Shown: in pieces, positions 46,433 through 57,900 of the stretch
Layout: the number at the start of each line of letters is the position of its first letter
Numbering within the stretch: the stretch's first letter is position 1
Assembly: GCF_963855985.1 (NCBI RefSeq)
Contig: NC_087099.1
Location: forward strand, 12,306,001-12,370,000
Reading direction: 5' to 3'
Source: Ostrinia nubilalis
Taxonomy: Eukaryota; Arthropoda; Insecta; Lepidoptera; Crambidae
DNA: 64,000 nucleotides
The notes under the pieces: generated by a model
Seen by the model: only the letters and a program-made list of their open reading frames with translations
Database searches by the model: none
What the model was told of the DNA's origin: nothing
Made by a program: the position numbers and the translations under genes

Positions 46433-47966
46433 GCATCTTACTTCTTCCGAAGATAAAAGTAAAGATTATAATTATTATAGAGAGGATTACAGCAATGTAT
46501 TTTCTTTCTCAGATTCTATTAAAGTCACTAAAGAAAGGGCACACAACAACGACACTTTACACACACCGTATTCACCCCAAGATTGGGAGACATTCGGCCC
46601 TAATTCCCCAGCTCAAGCGAGCATGTATTGCATCACCCCGCACGATTCACTCTCCCCAATGGCGGACGAGTTCGTGCAACTAGACAAGCTGTTGCCCTCG
46701 ATAGAGGTCGACACTTACGATCAGAACAAGTACTCGGAACCAACCCTGGACTTCAACAACATGCCGGTGGTGTTCGGGGATCTAGTGGCGGAGAGGATGG
46801 CCGACGTGGGTACCGTGCAAGTCATGGACCCGGACGGCTGGAATTTACAACACCAGGAGTTCAGCAAACAATACACTACCACACACAACATACTGCCCTT
46901 CATCGAAGAAGAAGAAACAATGGATTCTAGATTAGTGACTGTTAAACCAGGGGAGGTGGAGAATGATTTTACCGTTAGCCGATTCATACTTGGCAACGAG
47001 TTGGGAGAGGAGGCCGATAAGAAACCAGAAGCGGAGAAGCGGCTCGGGCTGTCGGTGAGCATCCCGCGCACCGTGGCCTGGGCCGGCGACGTCATCAGCA
47101 CGCCGGACATCGTCACCTACGTGGAGCAATTGGAGAAGGAGGAATGCCCACTTTTAGACACCGTAAGTATTATCGAACAATTAAAGCAGGGTAACAGGGG
47201 TATGTGGGGTAATATGATAGTCATTGTATCACAAGCGATAGAGTCGATATACAAATTTCACTTTGATCAATTTGACAATTCAATTAGTATCTCGATATAT
47301 CCTGTCTCCCCCTAATTGTAGAATATTACCGTAGAAAATTATAATAAACATCTTTTCCTTTTGTTACAGACTTCACACAGTGAGTGGCCGACGGAAGTTG
47401 TGGAGTTGGAGCCAACATCGCTCAGTCCAGCAATCAAGTCTCCGAAAATGGAATACCAGCCCATCACTCCTAACAGCGAATCTCAAGTTGAATCAGACAA
47501 CGAAGAAAAGCCTTACTCCAGCAGCAGGAAACGGCGTCACAGCAGTGAAGATTCAGATTACACGCCTGATGTGGAATACACGCCTCGCAACAACAAGAGA
47601 AAACCTAAGAAGCCTAATATTCCAATAAAGGACATGATAATGGCGTTAGAAGGGTCTCAGCAGCTGAAGAAGGCACGTCGCGGCCGCCCGCCCAAGAGGA
47701 GGGAGAGCACGGTCTCAACGTGTAGCATCGACGACACCACGTCCAACGTCTCGACCCAGGAGATGAAGTACAGAGAACTCAGGGATAAGAACAACGAAGC
47801 GTCCAAGAGATCTAGAATGAATAGGAAACTCAAAGAATTGCAAATGGAACAGTTGGTTTTAGATTTAGAAGATAGAAATCAAAAGTTAAAAGTAAAAGCA
47901 GACATATTAGAAGAAATGACGAAAAAGCTGAAAGAGGCTTTGATGACGGCAATTTTACAAAAATGA
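45989..47966 (+). CDS. Xrp1: AT-hook bZIP transcription factor, Xrp1-like, 545 aa
   Basis: Exons 45989-46171, 46305-47162 and 47370-47966 join in phase 0. The N-terminal 345 residues are acidic and disordered, with aromatic-acidic clusters such as ESDYGFFQDLEQLCFD that look like activation segments. An AT-hook, RRGRPPKRR, lies near residues 448-456. The bZIP spans about 480-541: basic region RDKNNEASKRSRMNRK, then a leucine zipper ending EALMTAILQK. AT-hook followed by C/EBP-like bZIP is the layout of Drosophila Xrp1, a stress-induced factor that acts with Irbp18 in cell competition, DNA damage and the integrated stress response. Orthology is inferred from layout and basic region. The start ATG at 45989 is the first in frame; an upstream exon could extend it. 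Poly(A) signal at 48170-48175. Confidence 0.8.
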
Positions 47967-48169
47967 AGGAATTCTGGCTTGCAGTTTTGTAAATTTGAGA
48001 ACTTGATTTGCTCGTTTTGAGTTTCTAGCTCGTTCGGCAGCTAGTGTAGATACACATATCTGTATACGACGACCTCTGCCATGTACTTGGTTGGAAAATG
48101 TAGTCGTTGTACATAGATGGTGTTTGTGGTTTGTGTTTATTAACACAATGTGGGTTATGGATGCTTGAA

Positions 48170-48175
48170 AATAAA
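48170..48175 (+). terminator. Xrp1: Xrp1-like poly(A) signal
   Basis: AATAAA 204 bases after the stop codon. An A-rich run follows at 48203-48215. Confidence 0.6.
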
Positions 48176-48785
48176 CAGGGATATGATAAAAATACTAAAA
48201 AGTAAAAAAAAAAAAAGCTTTTATTGTTTTAGAAATAAGATTTACATTATTTTAGTAGACAGGCACTTAATTCTAATGATAAGTAGTGCCAGAATTGTGT
48301 AACTTTAACTTTAAAGCTTCTTCATCTAGTTACTATTGGATTATATAACATAATTAAACATAAAATATTAATAACATCAAAAAAAAATGTTTAAATATAA
48401 ATTGGTTATTTTCTTGCATGATATTCAAATAAGTTTTATCACTATTGTTTTATATTTCAAATAAATGGTTTTGATTCTTATTGAACTCTTTATTTTCCAC
48501 CTACCTAGTTTGAGTCAATGAGAATGAACGACTGGTGATGATTAGGCATACTTCAGAATAGCGTAAGGCCTACCGTAAAGCCCTAGCTTTATACGCTTTA
48601 TAGACGCAAGAAGCAAGCACAGAAACCTGTGATTTGCTGTGAATTTTTTTAGATCAATACTTTTTTGTCTAGAGATTTTGTAGAAGTAGGTATTCCTTTT
48701 GTTCTCATATTATATTACATCAAGACATGCGAAGAAAATTTACTTGACCGGAATAATACTAGTCCAGTCATTATAGTAAGTTCAC

Positions 48786-49797
48786 CTCGGAATTCGAGAT
48801 ACCCAGCTGTAAGTCTGTAAATACGTGTATATTGACACCCTAAAAGTTGTCTCAAAACCTACATATGGTAGGGTGTAAGCAACTATTAAATTTCAAGGTC
48901 AACGGTCACAAAAATCGGTTTTTTGCGCTTTTTTTTAGAAATATCTCATTTCCTATGGGTTTTTTGCTATTTGTATTAATTATCAATATTGTAGAATACT
49001 AAATTCTCTACAAATTTTGTTTAAAATTTTTTTTTTATACGGTGAACCGTTTTCGAGATAGAGGGCGGAGAGCGCGCGGTCACTGCATCACTTCAGGTCA
49101 ACTTAAGCGGTTTAGATTTTTCATACAAAAGGATTTTCCCGCTAATTCCCGTGGGAATTTCGGGAATTCCTTGTTGTTTACTTTTACTAAGGTACCTACA
49201 TGCCAAATTTCAAGCGTCTAACTTCCGTTAAGCGTTTAGATTTTTCATACAAAAGGATTTTCCCGCAAATTCCTGTTCCCGTGGGAATTCCTAAGTATAC
49301 TATAACCTGCCCAGGAGTATGAAGAATAATTGTACCAAGTTTCGTTAAAATCCGTCGAGTAGTTTTTGTTTCTATAAGGAACATACAGACGGACAGACAG
49401 ACAGACAAAAATTTTACTGATTGCATTTTTGGCATCAGTATCGATCACTAATCACCCCCTGATAGTTATTTTGAAAATATATTTCATGTACAGAATTGAC
49501 CTCTACAGATTTATTATAAGTACTAGCGGCCGCCCTCTATCTCGAAAAGGGTTCACCGTATAAAAAAATTTTTTGAACATTTGTAGAGAATTTTGTATTC
49601 TACAATATTGATAATAAATACAAATAGCAAAAAACCCATAGGAAATGAGATATTTCCAAAAAAAGCGATTTTTGTGACCTTTGACCTTAAAATTTAATAG
49701 TTGCTTACACCCTACCATATGTAGGTTTTGAGACAACTTTTAGGGTGTCAATATACAAGTATTTACAGACTTACAGCTGGGTATCTCGAATTCCGAG
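48786..49797. mobile_element. Large foldback element, about 290-bp inverted repeats
   Basis: Left end CTCGGAATTCGAGATACCC, right end the exact complement. The arms run through TGACACCCTAAAAGTTGTCT, CCATATGTAGG-type motifs and CGAGATAGAGGGCGG, about 48786-49075 and 49520-49797. The middle (49100-49450) contains dispersed repeats, including GACGGACAGACAGACAGACA. No transposase and no clear target duplication. Confidence 0.85.
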
Positions 49798-49945
49798 ATT
49801 CTTACCTAATTTAAGCTTAAATGACTGGACTATACCGGAAAATACATTTACACGTCCTTGACCATGAGGCAAACCTTTGACCTCATGATGACAGTCTGTC
49901 TACTACCACACTACTACTTTCAAGTTCATGAACAGGTGTTGACAT

Positions 49946-50867
49946 TAGAGATGAGACGTATTTACTAGAACAGATCCACACACTAGGTATTTTACAGTAC
50001 TAAGTGGCACCTATTCCAATTTTTAAAATACTTGATCCACCTAGTATTTTTTAAATTACACGATTTCCGACCCTACCGTCAAAGTAATAGAGGTTATTAT
50101 TGCATAATCCGTAGTCGTGTATTACGCGCACCGCGTATTTCTCGCTAAGTATTTTTTAAATTACACGATTTCCGACCCTACCATCAAAGTAATAGAGGTT
50201 ATTATTGCATAATCCGTAGTCGTGTATTACGCGCACCGCGTATTTCTCGCTAAGCTTATGTGCGAACGTAGAGATTCACTCCGTCTCTGTCTGACAAACA
50301 AATTTGAGCGCAGGCAGGTGTGAGATAGGAATAGGTGTTTGATGTATTACGTAATTTAAACTCTATTTGTACACAGGTAAGGTTTTGAATATTTTAATTT
50401 TTGTTCTCTCTCATCCAGCTCACTCCTTGTTGACTAGCCGGTAAAAAACCAGTTTTTATTCTTCCGACAGGTTTGTTTTGGTTTGTTGTCACGCGTCCGT
50501 GATAATTGCATAAATAAAAAATAGAAAAAATTATGTAAATATTTTTATGAAATTGATATCTTTTAAATACGCCAACTTTTAAGTTGACAGTCCTAAGCCT
50601 GTTGAAGTATAAAGGGAGGATATCAATCAATCAACAATCAGCAAAAACATTATTATTCAATTTCAAATTGCATTATTAATACTACGAGTGGATCTTTTCA
50701 AAGAAAATTGTATTTTAAAGTCATAATACGTGGATTAGTCCGCACTAGTCGCGTCAAGTATGGTAAATTACTACGTACTAAGTGGAACAGGTATTTGGAT
50801 CACGTATTAATAAATACTTGGAATAGGTGCACCTAGTATCAAATTTACCTAGTATAACCCATCTCTA
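49946..50867. mobile_element. hAT-type non-autonomous element, 922 bp
   Basis: Termini TAGAGATGAG and CCCATCTCTA are flanked by GTTGACAT at 49938-49945 and 50868-50875. It contains a 109-bp direct duplication (about 50043-50255) with TTACACGATTTCCGACCCTA. Same terminal family as 29311-29972. Confidence 0.88.
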
Positions 50868-51073
50868 GTTGACATTTTGGTGTTTTTTGGAAGTGTTAGA
50901 AACACGGAACCCTTATAGAATTACTTTGTTGTCAATCTGTTTTCAACAAATTAATATATTTTGTCTGGTCTCTACTCTCATAATCATTTATGAGACAGCT
51001 GTTAGTTCTTGTTGTAAAGACTTGAATTCAAAACTGGACTAAGGATTATTATAGGAAAGAAAAAACAAAATGG

Positions 51074-51908
51074 TTGTAAAAAGGTAATTTATTTATAATT
51101 CAAATTAGAATGAGGTGTACCAAACATAAGAATATTGTATTAAAAACTATTCCAGTCGTGTAGACCACTTTTCGCCGTAAAATATTCTTGTGACCAGGCC
51201 CTTATCCTGTTTCAAGGTACTTTAAATTTTCATATTAACTAATTCTTTACGATTAAGGCAACCACACAATATAATATGCATACTTGCAAACTAAAGTAAA
51301 TATTGCGCCTTTAATATCGTAGAGCTTGATAACAAATTTTGAGTGTAAAGATAAATAATACAATTAACATTCTAACAATAAATCTAAATCGACTAATATT
51401 TAACACAAGACATTCTAAAATAAAGAAATTAGATAAGATTCCCTATGGTAGTAAAAATATAATAGAATTACGAAATATTATTCACAAAAAAATGGAGAGC
51501 ACCTGTACCGATAATAAGAATAACAGTAGGAAATGGAATTAATTAATAGTAAATCATTTGCATTTATTGCTCTCTGCTATATTCTGCAACCGTTCATACA
51601 AAACACTATTACGTAACAAACCCATAGAAAAATTTACACCGATCAGTACATTATGGTCACAAATCATGAGCCCCAGCCTTTACTGCACTTCGACTGATAG
51701 AAATATGTGAGCAAATACATTAGGCATCTAGTTCAGAGTAGCGAAGGAATTGTGGTAGTGGAAGGGCAACAAAGGCTGGGGCTCGCTCGGAGCTGCTCGG
51801 GCATGCTCGCCGCCGCTCGCCGCGTCCGCACTTACACACTTGATACTCGTTAATTTACACTTTACACTCTAGTCTCGTATAATTGCAATATTTAGCGCAC
51901 TCTGTGTG
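51074..51908 (-). other. eIF4B: Probable eIF4B 3' UTR
   Basis: Sequence after the stop, partly GC-rich near 51770-51830. Candidate minus-strand poly(A) signals lie in the AT-rich part near 51090 and 51563, so the end is not fixed. No ORF of note. Confidence 0.4.
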
Positions 51909-54900
51909 TTAATCGGATGTACCGTCGTTGGCGTCCTCTAGGAAGCTGAATTTATTTGACGCAACAAAGTTCTGTGGACAGAGAAAAAGTTATTATTAAT
52001 TGATGTTCGGAATATTTAACATACGTTAATTCTAACTACTCTACCTACATAATCTAACTACTAAATGATAACGAAATAAATGGTTGTAAACTTACACAAA
52101 CTGAAAATTTAGAATAGGAACGCAAATGGTTTGAAAGCCGTTTTTATTATAATGTGGTAATTTTGAATACGATTAAAGTAATTAAAAACAAATTATAATT
52201 TGTGTTCAATATTTTAACGACGACTTGAAAATCACGTCTCGTCATTACAATTAATTTTTTTCAACACAACAAATCATTTTGGAATCTAGTGTGGTGTTTA
52301 GTCTCTCATTTTTTAAGATGTCACTCAGCTGTCTTTTTAAAATTCAATAGTCATCAATCCAAAAAACTTGTTCCAAGTATCTTCATCTAGTTTGAAAGAC
52401 TTTATAGGGCTTTATTTTTTTAAGCCCCTAGGAACAAGCAGCGTTTCTATGCGGCGATATAATGCCATCAAACATCTGATTATGATGTGGCAAGACTACT
52501 CAGGGTCGTCAACATTCTTTAGGCAAGGACACTATGTCCCTACCCGAAACATGACGCGCAACGCATAAATTTTGTTCTGTGTAGAGCTCTATACGTTCTA
52601 GCATGGGGAGTTAGAATAAATAGCGAGCGCACGTGTCTAATGGTCGCCAACACAAGAGAGATGTCGGGAGATAATGTAAATTGCCTTTAAAAGGACAAAG
52701 CTTGTGAGCTTGGGGTGGCGCGCCGCCCCTCATTTCGATGTATGTACTCAATGAGCCGGTAAAAATGCAACTTTCGTGATCGTTTCAATTTTGTGACAGC
52801 ATTGCAACATTCTTAAATTACACACACTGGCGATATTGAAAATGAATTTGTTACGAATGCGAAAATTGGCTCTCTAGCCAATTTTCGCCCTGTCCCATCC
52901 CATAGACAAGTCACAAACGTGATAGTCGTCTGTGTACGTGACATTTCTCAAGTGTGACAATGGTTATTCCGAAATAGCTTTATTTCAGCGTTTTTTATGT
53001 AGCTAATGTGCATGAAGCGATTTCGAAATTCAAACTGTCGCTAACATTACTTAGTCCAAGGCTGCTCAACCTTCTGAAGAGTCGGGCCAAACGGTGGATT
53101 CAGTCGTCAACGTCGGGCCACTTAAATTTCCTATTTCAGTTACTATGATTATTGAATTTGGTGCGTATTTTCAAACCACACTTGCCACTTAAAATTCTTT
53201 CGTAGGCCTGGGGTTGAACAGCCTTGACTAAGAGCGCTTTCGCATTTAGGCGAATTAGCAGCGCGACAAACGTGCTGCCGAAAATTTCATACTATGTGAC
53301 AGTGGATGCATGCCTTCGCATTAGGGATGTTATGGATATGGAGTTTCTGTTATGGATACGGTTGCGGATATTGGAATAATATTATTCCGGTTTCGGTTAT
53401 GGTTACGGATATCCAAAACATCCCTGCTTCACATCATAAAAACGCCGCTGCCGCGCTGCTGTCGCGCTCCTAACGCCCTAATGTGAAAGCGCTCAGTCTA
53501 TGCAGATTCTATGCCGATTCTAACAGAATCACAGAGTGGCTTAAGATCAAAAACTATGACGATATCGAAAACCTAGTCAAACCTTATACATAGTATTCAC
53601 ACACACACACACACACACACACACTGACACGCGGTACAATAGAGATTTGAATAAGTTCTACTTAAATATTGTTAACACAAGAGCGGTGTTTCCTAACACA
53701 AGCAACTGTATGCTTAAAAGGAAACTCCAAACCCTGTATGTTATTTAATGTACTTTTGTAATGAAATAAAATATTTTGTATTTGTATTTTGTATTGTATG
53801 CGCCCGCTTCGCCTGCCACTTACCGGTTTCTCCTGTTCCTTCAACTTGGGCAAGGGCTTGTCGTCGCGACTGTGGTCGCGCGCGCGGCCGTTGCGCTCGG
53901 GCGAAGGCTCGCGCCGCTCGTCCGGCTCCGAGCGCGAGTCGCGGGAGCCGCGCCTCGAGCCCGAATGCGAGCGTCGCGCGCGTTCATCCTGGATGAAAAA
54001 TATGTAATAATTAAGACTTCATCATCAGGTCAATTACGCCCGTATTCACAAACAATACTTGCTAAGTGAAGCAGCAAATCGAACGCCAAACGTACAGCGT
54101 TGAATAGAACCCTGTGCGTCCACGCACACTGTGAGACCTCATAGAAATGATTGTGAATACAGGCTGGAAGACGTAGCGTGGGCAGGCCTCCTACTAGGTG
54201 GACTGACGAGTAGACTGTTCATTGTGGAAAACCTTGGAGGAAGCCTTTGTCCAGCAGTGGACGTTATTTGGCTGAAACGAACAAACGGGCGTTAGTCTCC
54301 ACTGGAGAAACAATATGACACTCTTTAATTTACGAGATGCAAATTGGAGAATTTGGCCTACACTCCCCACGCTGGCCAGGCGAGTTAGGGAATAGTTAAC
54401 ACTTAATTAGCTATGGTGTTTAAATTTCTGCAAAGGGAAGAGCAAAGAGTCAAGAAAAGCTCAACAGATGTTGTTCTTTATTATGAGTGACGGGGCTTAA
54501 TACATTTGTTGACTGTCTGGACGTTAGGGTCAATTGCCTGGCACTGAGAATTGCCTTGACACTGACTCACTGACATTGGAATTGTAAAATGTTTGGGGAA
54601 TTTCCTACCAGTGCCGGATTAGCTCATAAACAAATTAAGCAATTGCTTAGCTTATGGCATCAGATAATCTTATGCCCGTTTTCACCATCAATCCCTAATT
54701 TTAAGTGATCCCTATGAATACAAAATGCCTGATAAGTGTTACCATAGGGGTTGCTTAAAAATCAGGATTGATGGTGAAAACGGGCATTAATCGGGCATCA
54801 TATAGTCTTATGCCCGTTTTCACCATCAATCCCTAATTGTTAAGTGACCCCTATGAATACAAAACGCCTGTTATGTGTTACCATAGGGGTCATTTAAAAA

Positions 54901-57900
54901 ATTGATGGTGAAAACGAGTATTAATCTGGCATTGCGTGCGAATAACTGAGATGCAGGAATTTTGAGGGACGCACCTTGGAGTCGCGTATGTCTCTGTCGT
55001 CGCGGTAGTCGCGCCTGGTGTCATCCCGTCGGTCGCGGTCGTCGCGGGGCCTGTCGTCCCGGCGGTCGCGGTCGTCGCGGCCCCCGTCCCGGCGGTCGTC
55101 CCGCCTGCTGTCATCGCGGCGGTCGCGGTCGTCCCGCCGGTCGCGATCGTCGCGGTAGTCGCGGCGGTCGCGGTCGTCGCGCCGGTCCCGGTCGTCCTTA
55201 GAGTAGTCTCGCCTGCGGTCGTCGTCGCGCCTGTCCTTGTCGTCTTTGGAGTAGTCGCGCCGGTCTCGGTTGAAGCTGCGCGAGTCTCTGCCGCGCTCGT
55301 CTGTGAATGAAACGATCACTTGAGTACCGAATCACAATGAAATCAAAATCAAAATTTTCTTTATTTGTTTAGACTAATTAAATTAGTACTTGCAAATCGT
55401 CAAATGCTCTTTAGGAGCCTATACATGTCTCATTCTTTTTTTGCCCTACCAGCGCTTCGAGACAAACATTTGGCAAGTGCTGAGAAGAAGCGCCGCAACA
55501 AACTCAGTCACCACTGTCTGCCGGTTTAAAAATATAAAAAAGTAGGAAGTTACAATACATTCAGAAGCAATGGGTAAAACTGTTACGAGAGAATTCATTG
55601 TTTTCAAAGATTCATTGACTTACCGCGTCTGGCACCACCGCGACGGTCACCGGAGTGATCGTTCTGTAATAAACGATAACAAAATTATTAGTAAATTGTA
55701 ATTGATTACATTGAAACAATAATTGACTGAGCAAATATTTGATTTTCTTACCCTACGACCCCAGCGTTCTTTTTCTTCAGCTGCACGTCTTGATTCTTCT
55801 TCTTGTTTTAGAAGGCGTTCTTCAATTTCACGCTCCCTGTTAAAGTAATGATATCATAAGTATGCTTAACGATTCTATCACTTATAAAAGAATTTTTCGA
55901 GATAATGACGTCAATGTCGGTATAAAGCGACCGAATCTCGCATAATTAGGCAGGATCCGGTGTCTAGTTGACCCGTTTCTCTAGCACAAAGAATGTAAAT
56001 TCTACAACAATCAAGGTGATTAAAACACCCAGGCTGCTGTTTAATGTGCGAAAATAGCGTCTGTGAGCGAGACGAAAATATCGCGCGAAATGTAAATCAA
56101 GGACACATATTGAGATTTAGATTAATAAATCAATATTGATTTGTATTGAAACAGATGCGACCTATTTTGAAAGGAATCATTTTACTTTCAACCGGAGAAT
56201 AGGGTAGCATAAATGAATATTTGAATTGGACTGACTTGTTATCAGAAAACTGGGAGAACTTATGTTTGGTGATTCATGAATCATATTTTAAACTTATTTA
56301 GTAAGAAACTTAAGACTGCAATCGTAATAAAAGCATTTTGGGTAATAAGCATTTAGATAAGATAACTGGTATTTTAGTAGCAGACTTGTAGCATTATTAT
56401 TATCTATTAGGCTGTTTGCATACGCAGTAGGTACTACATCGACATGGTCAGATAGGTCAAACTTAAGTGGCTGTGGGCGTGGCAGATAGCTAGAACTGAT
56501 GGCCGTTGGGGTAGAAGTTCTCGAGTTGCGACCACGGATTGGAGGACGTTATTTAGGCATGCTTCCCACTCGGTGGCCCGACGGGCAGCGCAAGGCCGGT
56601 CGTTGGGGATATCCTTGAAGTAGGTCTTTGTCTAGCAGCTGACATCATTCTTGAAAATAATGATTTTATACGACGAGTTTATATTCACTTGGTGGCAGTG
56701 TCGACCGGCTTAGCAGTGTCGAATACTTTCTCAACAGGCATGGGCTTTGGGCGGCGCTTTGGCGACCTTCTCATAGCTCAAACTGGCCGTCGACCAACGC
56801 ACCTTCGGCCGGCTTAAGTCTAGATCCGCCTAGTTACAGCTCTCAATGACCTACCGCTTTAGAGCCGTGGTATCGCGTGTAGTTAGCTTAACTGTTGGTA
56901 CTCACTTAGCAGCAGTGTCGACGGGCTTAGCAGCGCCGAACACCTTCTCAGCAGGCACGGGCTTCGGCGGCGCCTTTTCGACTTTCTCGGGTTTGTCGTC
57001 GAGCAACGCGCCGTCGGCCGGCTTAAGCGCCACTTCAGGCTCACGCGGCACAGTACGCGGGAGCAAGTTCAGCTTCGGCCGCTCGCGAGGTTTCGCGTCT
57101 GGGAAAGAAAAAATATAAGGGTAAGAGTTGAATGTGATGAGAGCCGTGTCGTTTTTAGGATGGAGTGTACTAAACTTGATAGGGCTGTCGTGTCCTAATA
57201 GACAAAAGCCCCCAAATAAAGATTTAAAAAAAAGGATGGAGTGTACACCATGCTTTAGTTAGAATATTATAGTACGAGAGCCCACGACCAAAATTTTTGT
57301 CTCATAGCAATACGGCCAAAACCGCATCAAATCGATAGATACGATTATCCTGAACTCGAAAAAAACAATATCAGACATTTTCCGCGTAGCGTTTGATCTG
57401 ACCGAATTGTCAAAGAATTTTACCGAACTGCATCATAGCAATATGTCTGATTTGCAGACTGTAGTTGAATGATAGTTCTGAGATACCGGAAACATATTTT
57501 TCAGACGTTAGTGGTGTAGCGCAAACCCGTAAAGGTATACAGGTCGGCTAAATTTGTTGACATTTTCAAAAATTCGCTCAGGCTATATGCTACGCGCAAA
57601 ATGTCTGAAAACAAACTTTTTCGTAATACAATTATAAAATCTATGTACATTTTCACTATCAGACGTATTGCTATAATACCGACTGTCTTTTTTTTTTTGA
57701 AACAGCAGAAACGCAGTTGCTACACTTTCGACCGTTACTACACACCTAGTCGGGTTCAGAATCATACAATCTAACGATTTTATAGGGTTTTTGCCGTATT
57801 GCTATGAGACATGGTTTTGGTCGTGGGCTCTCGTACTATTAAGCAAGTACACAAGATATGGGAGGATAACAGATAAACAATGAAATGAATTTACCTTCTC

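Noticed and set aside
53748..54069. Three overlapping plus-strand Ala/Arg-rich ORFs
   Set aside because: Shadows of the GC-rich eIF4B exon 53988-53824 on the minus strand.
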